From Verrucomicrobiota bacterium (GTDB lineage: Bacteria > Verrucomicrobiota > Verrucomicrobiia > Limisphaerales > J093), in contig JAOSKK010000012.1 in the NCBI GenBank assembly GCA_027493615.1, positions 496,001 through 560,000 of the forward strand: 64,000 nucleotides of DNA. Reading direction: 5' to 3'. Position 1 is the first letter of the stretch; the number at the start of each line of letters is the position of its first letter. A program made the position numbers and the translations under genes. This document shows positions 10,462-21,070 of the stretch, piece by piece. The notes below the pieces were generated by a model. It made no database searches, was not told the origin of the DNA, and was given only the letters and a program-made list of their open reading frames with translations.

Positions 10462-11571
10462 ATGAGCCCGACTTTGTTTGGTTTCCGGCTGCTGACGGTC
10501 GTCCTGACAACTGCCCCTGCCATGAGCGCAGAAGCACCCGCGCCCCGGCCTGGCAAGTCGCCCAACCGGCCACTCCCGCGTTCACCGTGCCCGCCTCCCC
10601 GGCGGCCTGGGGAACACCAGCGCGGCGAGATCCGCGCCACCCTGTGGCGCCTGCTCGGGGACCTGCCACCCCGCCCCGCCGTCCCCCGCGTCGAGCGTCT
10701 GGCGCGCGAGGAACATCCCGGGTATCTCCTGGAACGTTTCCGCTTCGACAACGGCGCCGGCGCTTCCGTGCCCGGGGTCCTGCTGCTGCCCCGCGCCGCT
10801 TCCGGGCCTGTCCCGGCCATCCTTTACTGCCATTGGCACGGCGGCGAGTACGACAAGGGCAAGATCGAACTGTTTGAACGCGCCCACACCCCCGAGGAAC
10901 CCGGCCCGGCCTTCGCCCGCCGCGGCTACGCCGTGCTGGCGATCGACGCCTACGGCTTCGGCGAGCGGAACGGAAAGGGACCGGGCTCGGCGGAGCGCGG
11001 CGGGGCGGGCGAACTCACTGCCAGCAAGTACAACCTCTGGCTCGGCCGCACGCTCTGGGGGATGATCCTCCGAGACGACCTCATGGCGCTGGATTACCTG
11101 GCGGCCCGGCCGGAGGTGGATCCGACCCGTCTGGGCGTGACCGGCATCAGCATGGGCGCCACGCGGTCGTGGTGGCTGATGGCCCTGGACGACCGGATCC
11201 GGGCGGGTGTGGCCGTGGCTTGCCTCACACGCTACCAGAACCTCATTGCCCATGAAGGGCTCCAATACCACGGCATCTACTACTACGTCCCCGGATTGCT
11301 GCGGCATTTCGACACCGAAGCGGTCATTGCCCTGGCGGCTCCGCGGCCCCTGCTCTGTCTGAACGGCGACCAGGACGCCGGCTCCCCCGCAGACGGGATT
11401 GAAATCATCAACGCCCGGGCCCGGCCCGCCTGGGCATTGCTCGGGGCCCCGGAGCATTACCAGAGCGAGCTCTACCCCGGTGTCGGCCACGTCTACCTGC
11501 CGGCCATGTGGGCGAAGACCCTGGCGTGGTTCGAACGTCACCTGCAGCCGACCGCGGCGGTCCGGCCTTGA
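10462..11571 (+). CDS. secreted alpha/beta hydrolase, dienelactone hydrolase / acetyl-xylan esterase-like
   Basis: The start at 10462 (MSPTLFGFRLLTVVLTTAPA) provides a signal-peptide-like N-terminus. The alpha/beta-hydrolase core follows: AILYCHWHGGEYDKGK around the oxyanion hole, the nucleophile elbow GISMG, the acid loop LCLNGDQDAG and the catalytic histidine in YPGVGHVYLPA. The insert with AYGFGERNG and the AHEGLQYHGIYYYVPG region resemble the Abhydrolase_7/acetyl-xylan esterase type. Residues about 30-55 are an odd Pro/Arg-rich stretch, while a neighbouring frame reads WQVAQPATPAFTVPASPAAW. Two compensating indels around 10550-10610 are therefore possible. It probably de-esterifies plant or algal polysaccharide outside the cytoplasm. 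Confidence 0.8.
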   Translation: MSPTLFGFRLLTVVLTTAPAMSAEAPAPRPGKSPNRPLPRSPCPPPRRPGEHQRGEIRATLWRLLGDLPPRPAVPRVERLAREEHPGYLLERFRFDNGAGASVPGVLLLPRAASGPVPAILYCHWHGGEYDKGKIELFERAHTPEEPGPAFARRGYAVLAIDAYGFGERNGKGPGSAERGGAGELTASKYNLWLGRTLWGMILRDDLMALDYLAARPEVDPTRLGVTGISMGATRSWWLMALDDRIRAGVAVACLTRYQNLIAHEGLQYHGIYYYVPGLLRHFDTEAVIALAAPRPLLCLNGDQDAGSPADGIEIINARARPAWALLGAPEHYQSELYPGVGHVYLPAMWAKTLAWFERHLQPTAAVRP

Positions 11572-11603
11572 ATCGGCCCATCCCTGGAATCCTCGCCCCC
11601 CAA

Positions 11604-11640
11604 GACTCCTCACGTCGGCACCTACAGCGGGCAGGGGATT
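11604..11640. repeat. Palindromic dispersed repeat, copy B (single arm)
   Basis: One arm (11604-11625, containing CTCCTCACGTCGGCACCTAC) plus the trailing CAGCGGGCAGGGGATT matches the right half of copy D at 41852-41890, whose tail is CAGCGGGTAAGGGATT. The left arm is missing. It lies between the convergent esterase and GspE genes. Confidence 0.75.
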
Positions 11641-11662
11641 TGCGAGGCGACGCGAGAACGTG

Positions 11663-13006
11663 TCAGCCGGCCCCGGGTCGTACCCGGCTCCGGGCCGCCG
11701 TCGCTGTGCGGCGGGGTCGCGCCGTCCCACGGGGCGGCTCGGACGGCGCGTAAAACCCCAACCCGCCCACCGCCTGCATCTCGGCCAGGGTCGTAATCCC
11801 TTCGGCGACCTTCGCCAGGTCGTCATCCAGCATCGAAGCGCGTCCGGACCGGCGCAGGTGCCGCCGCAGGGTGTGCTCATCCGCGTGTTGCAGCACGAGG
11901 TCGGTTTCCTCTTCATTCAGCCGCCAGACCTCGAAGATGCCCGTACGTCCGTAGTACCCCGTCATGCTGCACTGGGGACAACCCACGGCCTGCCAGGTCT
12001 CGGCCGGCACGGGCTGGCCCAACCGCTCCAGCCATTGCACCTCCTCCGTCGTGGCCGAACCGGCCCGCCGGCATTTCACGCACAACCGCCGCACCAGCCG
12101 CTGGGCCACGATCAAATCCACCGAAGCGGCGATTTCGAAGTCCTGGAGTCCGAAGTTCCGCAGGGCCGTGATCGTGGCGACCGCGTCCCGGGCGTGCAGG
12201 CTGCTCAGATAGAGCAAGCCGGTGTCCGCCACGTCGATCGCCACCCGGGCCGAGGCTGCGTCCCGCATCTCGCCCATCAGGATCACATCCGGGTCCAGGC
12301 GCAGCAGGCCTTTGGCGCCCTCAGCAAACGTCAACCCCTGCTTCGGGTTTACCTGAATCTGCGTGATGCCCGGCACCACGTACTCGACCGGATCCTCGAT
12401 CGTGACCACCGACCGGCTGGTGTGCCGCATCTCGTGCAGCAGTGCGTACAAGGTCGTGGTCTTGCCGCTGCCCGTCGGGCCGCTCAGCAGGATCATCCCC
12501 CGCGCATCCTGAACGGCGCGGCGGAGCAGGTCATAGTCCGACGGGCTTAATCCCAGTTGGTTCAGGCTCAGCCGCGTCAACTCGGCCCGCAACAATCGCA
12601 GCGCCAGCTTCTCACCCGACACCGTGGGGGTGACGGCCACGCGCACCCCGAGCGGACGGTCGCTGACCCGGAACTCCGCCCGCCCATCGCCCGGCACCCG
12701 GGCGACGCCCGGTTCGAGCGCGGCAAGGTTCTTGCACGCTCGCACCAACCGCTGCCCCTCGGCCGGCGAGAGCTGGAGCGTGTCGATCATCGCCCCGTCG
12801 ATCCGGAAGCGGATCCGGAAGCCGTCCCCGGCCGGATCGAGGTGCACGTCCGAGGCGCGCTCACGCAGGGCGTCCTCCAGGAGCGCGTTCAGCAGCGCCG
12901 ACGTGCGAGTGTTCTCCTCGCCTGCGGGCGGCGCCTGCAAGGCTTGCTCGAGACCGCGACACAGGAGCGGTTGGTGCGGTCGTTCCAGCGGGGTTTGGCT
13001 GTTCAT
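11663..13006 (-). CDS. GspE/PilB-type secretion or pilus assembly ATPase
   Basis: This 447-residue P-loop ATPase drives type II secretion or type IV pilus extension at the inner membrane. The Walker A motif is GPTGSGKTTT at residues 176-185. The Asp box lies in VVTIEDPVEYVVPGITQIQV, Walker B in LLRLDPDVILMGEMRD and the His box in YLSSLHARDAVATITAL. The zinc-binding tetracysteine motif of the GspE subfamily is CVKC...CPQC. The long N1 domain is absent, so the protein begins almost at the second N-terminal domain. The C-terminal tail is arginine-rich. It is a stand-alone gene; no other secretion genes are visible. Confidence 0.92.
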   Translation of the reverse strand: MNSQTPLERPHQPLLCRGLEQALQAPPAGEENTRTSALLNALLEDALRERASDVHLDPAGDGFRIRFRIDGAMIDTLQLSPAEGQRLVRACKNLAALEPGVARVPGDGRAEFRVSDRPLGVRVAVTPTVSGEKLALRLLRAELTRLSLNQLGLSPSDYDLLRRAVQDARGMILLSGPTGSGKTTTLYALLHEMRHTSRSVVTIEDPVEYVVPGITQIQVNPKQGLTFAEGAKGLLRLDPDVILMGEMRDAASARVAIDVADTGLLYLSSLHARDAVATITALRNFGLQDFEIAASVDLIVAQRLVRRLCVKCRRAGSATTEEVQWLERLGQPVPAETWQAVGCPQCSMTGYYGRTGIFEVWRLNEEETDLVLQHADEHTLRRHLRRSGRASMLDDDLAKVAEGITTLAEMQAVGGLGFYAPSEPPRGTARPRRTATAARSRVRPGAG

Positions 13007-13166
13007 CTTCTGGGGTGGCGGTCCGTGCTCACCACGCGCCCAAGCTAGGCACAGATCCCGGCGGCTGCAAACCAGGTTCTGCGCGCGATCCGATTTGCGT
13101 GACGCGCGCCGAGGTTGTTAGCTGGAGCCAGCGTGCGACGACGCACCCGCACCAAGAGGAAGCATT

Positions 13167-13618
13167 ATGGCACAACTGACCAAGTTGAAGCTCTCTATCA
13201 AGACGGGATCCGAGCCGTTCTCCGGGACCAATGCCCGTCTCTACCTGATCTTCTGCACCCGCGGGTCCGGTCGCATCTACGAAGTGCCCACGCGGGCCGG
13301 CGACCTCGAGACCGGCAAACTCGATGTCTACGAAGCCGCCATCCCGGACGGCCCCGATCTCGCCGAGCTCACCGCCGTCCTCCTGCTCAATGGTATGAAC
13401 GGCCCCAGCCCCGCCTGGCGTGTCCTCTGGGTCCGGCTCGTCGCCGTCGACACCGACGGCCAGTCGTGGAGCTTGCCGACGCCATGCTCGAACGCTGGCT
13501 CGAGACCGGCCCCGGCAAAGCTCCCGCCGCCTTTATCCCCTTGCACCAGCCGCTCAGGCGGATGGAAGTCCAGGACGGCGTTGGGCGCCCCACCGCCACC
13601 CTCATCCCTGTGCCTTAG
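13167..13618 (+). CDS. small PLAT/LH2-like domain protein (one frameshift)
   Basis: The protein has about 150 residues and no signal peptide. The pattern TGSEPFSGTNARLYLIFCT, then DLETGKLDVYE, then PAWRVLWVRLVAVDTDGQSW followed by MLERWLE, follows the beta-sandwich spacing of PLAT/LH2 domains. These bind lipid or protein partners. The frame changes near 13480, after DGQSW: the next frame continues LADAMLERWLETGPGKAPA and stops at 13618. A good ribosome binding site (AGAGGAAG) precedes the ATG at 13167. The PLAT call is a by-eye inference. The gene lies 24 bases upstream of the FmdB gene. Confidence 0.55.
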
Positions 13619-13642
13619 CAAGGCACACCGCCGACCCTGCCT

Positions 13643-13887
13643 ATGCCCCTCTACGAATACGAACTCTGCGAAGGCAACTGCGCCATTTGCGGCGGCACCT
13701 TCACCCTCCGCCGGCCTTTGAGCGCCGCGCCCCTGAAGCAGTGCCCCTCTGCAAGAAACCCGTTCGCCGGGTCTTCTCCAGCTTCAACACGCCGCAGCTC
13801 ACCAAGCCGCTCTCCATCAGCGACGCCAAGAAGGCGGGATTCACCGTCCTCAAGCGCCTGGGCAAGGGCGAGTACGAGCGGCAGTGA
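13643..13887 (+). CDS. FmdB-family zinc-ribbon protein (one frameshift)
   Basis: This short zinc-ribbon protein begins MPLYEYELCEGNCAICGGTF, the hallmark of FmdB regulators, with a first CxxC. One base is missing from the C run near 13745 in AAGCAGTGCCCCTCTGC. Restoring it gives CPLCKKPVRRVFSSF, which supplies the second CxxC, and the frame then closes at 13887 with a conserved C-terminal block (SDAKKAGFTVLKRLGKGEYER). The corrected length is about 81 residues. The function of the family is poorly defined. Confidence 0.82.
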
Positions 13888-13947
13888 CCTGCCGGCCGAG
13901 TTTCTACTGGCGGCCCACGGTGTCCTGCAGCACTTTAGCCCCCAGTT

Positions 13948-15909
13948 ATGAGCGAGTTGGAACGCGTCGAGCAGGTCGTCCGGCAGGCCGGAGAGCGGTT
14001 GCGCTGGCAACGCGCCTGGCGCGGCTTCTGGCAGGGAGTCCTCGTCGGGGGCGTCGCCTGGCTTCTCGGTCTGGCCCTTTACAAGCTGCTGCCCTTGCCG
14101 GACCAAACCCTCCTGGTCACCGGCCTCGTCGGTCTGGCCTGCCTCCTCGCCGGAGGGCTTCTCGGCTGGTGGCGACGCGACGGGCTCCTGCGCACCGCCT
14201 GCTGGCTCGATGAACGCCAGCACCTCAAGGAGCGCCTCAGCACCGCCCTCGAACTCGGACGTGACGAACGCCTCGGTTCCTGGCGGGACGTCATGGCCCG
14301 CGACGCCGCCGCCGAAGCCCGCAACCTCGACCTCAAGAAGCTGCTTCCCTGGCAGCTCCCCCGCTCCAGCCACTACGCCCTCCTGGTCCTTGCCCTGACC
14401 GCCGGCCTCGGCTTCGTCCCCGAGTACCGCTCCCCGGCCTACCTCCAGAAGCAGCGCGAGAAGGAAAGCGTCCAGGAAGCCGGCCGCAACCTCGCCCTCC
14501 TCGCCCGCCGCACCCTCGAGAAACGGACCAACGCCCTCGAGTCCACCCGCCAAACCCTCCAGAGCGTCGGCGACCTCGGCAACCAGCTCGAACGACGCGC
14601 CGCCACCCGCAACGAAGCCCTCAAAGACGTCGCCAAGCTCACCGAGAAGGTCCAGCAGGACGTCCGCGAATTCGCCAGGAACCCCGCTCTGCGCTCCTCG
14701 AACGCGCCGCGCGTTCCGGCGAGCAGAACATCCCCGCGAGCGCCGAGCAGTTGCAGCGCCAGATGGAAGCCCTTCAGAAGGCGCTCGGCGGCCAGGACCC
14801 CAACGCCGAGGCCATGGACAAGCTCCAACAGGAGCTGCAGAAAGCCCGGCAGGCCGCCCAGAATCTCAGGAACCAGGATTCCCAGGCCGCCGACGCCGCC
14901 AAGGAGGCCCTCGCCCAGACCCTCTCCCCAACTCGCCCGCCAGGCCGCCGACATGGGCGCCGCCCTGCCCAGCCTCGAGGAAGCCATTGCCGCCCTCGAA
15001 GCCGGCCAGATCGACAAGGTCTTGAAGGACCTCGAGCTCGCCCTCCAGGACCTGGACAAGCTCCAGCAACTGACCCAAGCCCTGAAGCAAGCCCGGCAGC
15101 AGGCCGCCCGCATCGGCAAGGACCTCGCCGAACAACTCCCGAGAAAGGCCAGGCCGAGGCCGCCCTCGAGACCCTCCGCAAAATGATCAATCAGTTGAAG
15201 GCCGGTGACCTCTCCCCGAGCAGCTCCAGAAGCTCCAGGACGAGATCGCGAAAGCCGCCAAGCCCGGCGAGGAGTACGGCAAGGTCGGCGAGTTCCTTCG
15301 CAACGCCGCCCGCCAACTGCGGCAGAGTGATCAGCCCGGCGCCGCGCAATCCCTGGCCGACGCGGCCAAGGAACTCGACAACCTCATGCAGCAGCTCGCT
15401 GACGCCCAGGACCTCCAGTTCACCCTCGACGCCCTCAAGCGCGCCCAGATGTGCATCGGCAACAGCCTCGCCTGGGGGCAGTGCCAGGGCCCCGGTCGCC
15501 CCGGCTTCAAGCCCGGTGGCAAGCCCGGCCGCGGCGTCGGCACCTGGGCGGATGAAGGCCAGTGGCTCGACCAGGTCGAGAACACCGGCCTCTGGGACAA
15601 CTCCGGTGTCGAACGCCCCGACCTGGACCCGCGCGGCCAGACCGAACGCGAAGCGAACCTTTCCGAGAACCTCTCGCCCACCCGCCTCAAGGGCCAGTTC
15701 AACCCGGGCAGCCCGATGCCCAGCATCACCCTCAAAGGCGTCAGCATCACCGGCCAGAGCACCGTCGCCGTCCGGGAAGCCCTCACCGCCGCCCAGAGCG
15801 ACGCCCAGTCCGCCCTCAGCCAGGAACAGATCCCCCGCGCCTATCAGGGCGCCGTCAAGAGCTACTTCGACGATCTCCAGCCGCCCGCGGCGACCCGGTC
15901 CAACCCGCC

Positions 15910-15913
<4 letters not shown>
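13948..15913 (+). CDS. DUF4175-like membrane/coiled-coil protein of the MoxR operon (several frameshifts)
   Basis: Two membrane helices sit at about residues 30-75 (GVLVGGVAWLLGLALYKLL and LLVTGLVGLACLLAGGLLG), with a third hydrophobic segment near 150 (ALLVLALTAGLGFV). A long Gln/Glu/Lys-rich coiled coil follows (VQEAGRNLALLARRTLEKR, MEALQKALGGQDPN, LEEAIAALEAGQIDKVLKDL). The C-terminal third is Gly/Pro-rich (GRPGFKPGGKPGRGVG) with SYFDDLQPP at the end. The frame breaks near 14690, 14930, 15140 and 15220; each break joins coiled-coil sequence to coiled-coil sequence. The corrected length is about 655 residues. The stop overlaps the MoxR start (ATGA), so the genes are coupled. The likely role is a membrane scaffold for the MoxR/VWA complex. 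Confidence 0.65.
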
Positions 15914-16911
<998 letters not shown>

Positions 16912-16953
16912 TCGCCCCCGCCCGCGCCCTCCTCCCCCTTCGCGTCGGAGCCG

Positions 16954-17886
16954 ATGAGTCCGATTCTCGAACCGAATCCTCCGGGCGCTCCGGCCGCCCC
17001 CTGCTCGCCCCCGAACTCCTCCGTCGCCTGGAGCAACTCCAGTTGCTCGCCGCCCGCCGCGCCAAGAGCGCCCTCCGCGGCGAACGCCGCAGCCGCGCCC
17101 GCGGCCAATCCGTCGAGTTCGCCGACCACCGCAACTACGTCTTCGGCGATGATCTCCGTTACCTCGATTGGAACCTTTACGGCCGCCTCGATCGCCTCTT
17201 CCTCAAGCTCTACGAGGAGGAACGCGAACTGCCCGTCCGCCTCTTCCTCGACGCCAGCGAGTCGATGACCTTCGGCGATCCGACCAAGTTCGACTTCGCC
17301 CGCCGCATCGCCGCCGCCATCGGCTATGTGGCCCCTGTGCGGCTTCGACCGGGTCACGGTCCTGCCCTTCCCGGACCGTCCGGAAAACGACCTGTCCAGC
17401 CGCGGCCTGCGCGTCGTGCGGGGGCGCAAGTCCGCCTTCCGCTTCTTCGCGCAGTTGGCCGGCCTCACCGCCGGCGGCCCTGCCCAGCTCAATCCGGCGT
17501 TGCACCGCGGCGCGGTCGAAGCCCGCCAGGCCGGCGTCGCCGTCGTCCTGAGCGACTTCCTGGACCCGGCCGGCTACGAACCGGGCCTGGGCGCGCTTGT
17601 CAGCCGCGGTTTCCAGGTCAGCGCCATCCAGGTCCTGGCGGCCGAGGAACTCGAGCCCAAGACCTACGGCGACCTGCGGCTCGTGGATTCCGAGACGGGC
17701 GCCGAACAGGAGGTCACCTTCGGCCGCTACCGCCTCGCGGCTTACCGCCAGACCGTCCAGAACTACGTCCAGCGCCTGCGCGAGTTCTGCACCGGCCGCG
17801 GCATCGGCTTCTTCCACACGCACACGGGCATGTCGATCGACGATCTGCTGCTCAAACAACTCCGCACCGCGGGCTTTTGGGCATGA
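16954..17886 (+). CDS. DUF58 domain protein (two frameshifts)
   Basis: DUF58 proteins carry a divergent VWA fold and pair with MoxR. Conserved here are the N-terminal segment LLAARRAKSALRGERRSRARG, the DUF58 signature FADHRNYVFGDDLRYLDWN, LYEEERELPVRLFLDASESM (MIDAS-like DxSxS) and VAVVLSDFLDPAGYEPG. The frame breaks near 17000 (between PAAPCSP and LLAPELLRRLEQL) and near 17340 (IGYVA to CGFDRVTVLPFPD). The corrected length is about 310 residues. The ATG at 16954 was chosen as the first start after the MoxR stop. The stop overlaps the next gene by four bases. Confidence 0.88.
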
Positions 17887-19733
17887 GCTTCCTCGCCCCG
17901 TTCGCCTTCGTCTTCGCCGCCGCCCTCCCGGTGGTCGTGCTCTTCTATCTGCTCAAGCGGAAGCGTGTCGTGAAGCTGGTCCCGAGCACCCTGCTCTGGC
18001 AGAAGTTCCTGGCCGAGACCCAGGCCAGCGCGCCTTTCCAGAAGCTGCGCCACAACTGGCTCCTCGTCCTCCAACTGCTCCTCCTCGCCCTCGCCGTTCT
18101 CGCCCTCGCGCGACCTTACCTCACCGGCAACGCCCGCCCCACCCGCCTGCGCGTTGTCATCCTCGACGGCTCCGCCTCCATGCAGAGCACCGACGAATCG
18201 CCCACCCCGCTTCGAACGGGCCCGCCAGGAAGCCCTCCGCCTCGTGGACAGCCTCGGGGCTGGCGAACAGATGATCGTCCTGCTCGCCGCCGGCACCACC
18301 GAGGTCAAACAGTCCCCCACCTCCGACAAGGCCGCCCTCCGTCGCGCCCTCCTCGCCTGTTCCCCGGCGACACGCCCACCCGCCTCGCCGAGGCCCTCCG
18401 CATCGCCGGCGCCTTCACCTTCGAGAAACGGGGCGAGGAACAGGTCGCCTTCGGCGAGATCCACCTCTTCAGCGACGGCGCGGCCGCCGACCTCGAGGAA
18501 CTCGCCAACGAAAACCTCCCCCTCACCTATCACCGCATCGGGCAGCGCGCCCGCAACGCCGGCATCGTCAACGTCGACGTCCGCGCCCACCCCGAAGACC
18601 CGGGCCGCCGCGCTTTGTTCGCCGGCGTCTTCAACGCGTCCACCGACCCGCTCCCCGCCCGGCTCGAGCTGTGGTTCGAGGAGCAACTGGTGGAAACCCG
18701 CGCCCTGGACCTCGCCCCCGCGCCACCCCAACCGCTCGTCTTCGCCGTCACCCAGGACCGCGACGGCCTGTTCCGGCTCCGACTCGAGGTCGAGGACGAT
18801 CTCGCCGCCGACAACGAGGCCGCGATCCTCAGCGTCCTCCCTTGCCCGCCAACATCCTGCTCGTGACCCGCGGCAATCGCTTCCTCGAACGCGCCCTCGA
18901 AGCCGCCCCGAACGTCCGCGTCACCGTCGCCGGCGACCTCGCCGACACGGGGCGGGAGTTCGATTTCGTCGATCGACGATCTCCTGCCGACGACGTGGCC
19001 GGCCGGCAACATCCTGGCCATCCGCTCAGCGCCTCCCCACTGGCTCGAGGTGCAGGGCGCCCTCGAGGCCCCCGCCATTGTCGACTGGAAGAACACGCAT
19101 CCGCTCCTGCGTTTCGTCGGGTTCGAGAACGTCCAGGTGGCCACGGCCCTGGCCACGCGCACGCCCGCCTGGGCCATCGCCCTCGTCGAGTCACCCAATG
19201 CCCCCCTGATCCTCGCGGGCGAATCTCGAGCAGCGACGCATCCTCTGGCTGGCCTTCGACACTCTCCAAAGCACCTGGCCGCTCCGCATCTCTTTCCCCA
19301 TCTTCATCGCCAACGCGGTCGAATGGCTCAACCCCGCCCGCGCCCAGGTCACTCAACACCTCGTCCGCGCCGGCGATCCCATCCGCCTCCCCTGCCCCAA
19401 CCCGAGCCCACCGCCACTGTGCGGCTCCCCGATGGGACTTCCCGCGAGCTGATCCTCGACGCCGCCACCCGCGAGATCGTGTTCGGCGGCACGCAACAAC
19501 GCGGCGTCTACCAGATCGGTGCCGGCACCAACCAGTTCACCGTCTGCGTGAACTTGTTGGACGCGGCCGAGACCGACACCACCCCGCGCACCGAACTGCA
19601 GTTGGGCCAGTATGCGCGCGTCGAAGCGGCTGCCGCGCAGATCGGCCATCGCGAACTCTGGCGTTGGCTGGCCCTCCTCGCCCTCGGCGTTCTCCTCTTC
19701 GAATGGTGGTTCTATCACCAACGCACGGCATGA
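17883..19733 (+). CDS. BatA/VWA-type membrane protein (multiple frameshifts)
   Basis: The N-terminus is the BatA-like anchor: MSFLAPFAFVFAAALPVVVL, then the cytoplasmic KRKRVVKLVPSTLLWQKFL motif and a second helix (NWLLVLQLLLLALAVLALAR). A VWA domain follows with the MIDAS start VVILDGSASM and threonine loop SPGDTPTRLAEALRIAG. A beta-rich region and a C-terminal helix (LWRWLALLALGVLLFEWWFYHQ) close it. The frame breaks near 18205, 18360, 18845, 18970, 19225 and 19395, all in G/C runs. The corrected length is about 616 residues. It is likely a client of the MoxR ATPase at the inner membrane. Confidence 0.85.
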
Positions 19734-19757
19734 CGGCTCCGCCATCCGACACCCGCG

Positions 19758-19849
19758 CAGCGTCTGGAGTGCGTGCGGTTCACCGCCGCTTTGCGTCAGA
19801 GAAGCCGCGTACGAAAAGCGCTGCTGGAAGACAGCGCACTCCAAAGGCT
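19758..19849. repeat. Inverted-repeat element E1 (TTGGAGTGCG family)
   Basis: The left arm at 19759-19796 contains CTGGAGTGCGTGCGG and CCGCTTTGCGT. The right arm at 19811-19849, read on the minus strand, contains CTTTGGAGTGCGCTG and GCGCTTTTCGT. The same pair of arms occurs in the opposite order at 33700-33804, so the element has distinguishable ends. It fills most of the 190-base gap between the VWA gene and the substrate-binding protein gene. Confidence 0.75.
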
Positions 19850-19923
19850 CTCGCCCGCCCCCTACCGTCCGGCCCAGCCTCTGTGGCGGTTGACACTTCC
19901 GCATACCCCTCCCGCCTGCAGCC

Positions 19924-21049
19924 ATGAGCCCGCCGCAACCTCAGCCTGAGCCGGCTCCCAAACCACGGCCCGAGATTTGGCAACGCTGGCTCCGCGACGC
20001 CCTCAACGCCCGCGGCGGCATCCGGACCTGGGGATTCGTGCTGCTCTCGGTTGCCTTGCTCGCAGGTCTGCTGCTCCCCGCCCTCGCAACACTCAAGCGC
20101 ACCCTCGCCGCACCCGAGGTCGTCGCCTACATCGCCCAGGACGTGACCTATGCCGACCCGTTGCTCGCCGACTTCACCGCCCAGACCGGCATCCGCGTCC
20201 GCACCGTCTTCGACAGCGAAGCCGTCAAGACCGTCGGCCTCGCCAACCGCCTCCTCGCCGAACGCCAACGCCCCCAGTGCGACGTCTTCTGGGGCAACGA
20301 AGAACTCCGCACCCGCCAGCTCGCCGCCCAAGGCGTTTGGCGGGAAACCAACGGCTGGGCTGCCTTCGGCTATCGCAGCCGCCGGATCATGATCAACACC
20401 AACTTCGTTGCCCCGCCCGCCGCCCACCCCCAACTTCGAACTTCCAACTTCGAACTTCCAACTTCCGACCCTGCCCTTCGCCCTTCGCCCTTCGCCCTTC
20501 GCCCTCCCCCCCGTTCGCTCGACGACCTCACCAACGCCGTCTGGCGCGGCAAGCTGGCCCTGGCCTATCCGCTGTTCGGCACCACCCCCACTCCACCTCC
20601 TCGCTCTCCGCCAGCATTGGGGCGCCGACCGCTGGGAAGCCTGGTGCCGCGCCCTCGCCGCCAACCAGCCGCTCATCGTCGATGGCAACTCGGTCGTGGC
20701 CCGGCTCGTCGCCCGGGGCGAAGCGTGGGTGGGACTGACCGACTCCGACGACATCCGCGTCGTCCAACGCGACGGCGCGCCTGTCCTGGCCTTGCCGCTC
20801 GACGCCGAATCGCTGCTCATCCCCAACACCGTGGCTGTGACCCGCGGCGCGCCCCGCCCCGAAGCCGCGCAAAGGCTGTTCGAGTTTCTGCAGGGCCCGA
20901 ACGTCGTCGAGCGGTTGATCCAGGCCGATGCCCTCGAAGGCCTTTCGCCCCAGGCGGTCGGGATCCGCACGCTCCAGCCCGACTGGTCCCGGTTGATCGC
21001 CGACCTCGAGCCGGGCACGGCTCAGCTCAAGGCGATCTTCGTCCGGTGA
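19924..21049 (+). CDS. iron-type ABC transporter substrate-binding protein, membrane-anchored (one frameshift)
   Basis: This family 1 (FutA/FbpA-like) extracellular solute-binding protein carries VVAYIAQDVTYADPLLADF, TVFDSEAVKTVGLANRLLAE, CDVFWGNEE, SLDDLTNAVWRGKLALAYPL and DSDDIRVVQRDG. The N-terminus has a Pro-rich cytoplasmic leader and then an uncleaved-looking helix (FVLLSVALLAGLLLPALATL), so it is probably tethered to the inner membrane. One frameshift near 20590 lies after YPLFGTTPT. An approximately 30-residue insert of low-complexity sequence, encoded by the heptamer array at 20432-20508, interrupts the domain between NTNFVAPPA and RSLDDL without breaking the frame. The permease gene follows 21 bases downstream. 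Confidence 0.85.
20432..20508 (+). repeat. composite heptamer array inside the substrate-binding protein gene
   Basis: Eleven consecutive 7-base units: five of the type AACTTCG/AACTTCC, one GACCCTG, four CCCTTCG and one CCCTCCC. The same two unit types in the same order recur at 23744-23799 and, reversed, at 48528-48595. Here the array is translated as part of the protein. Confidence 0.9.
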
Positions 21050-21070
21050 CCCTCAACCCAGGAACCCCCG

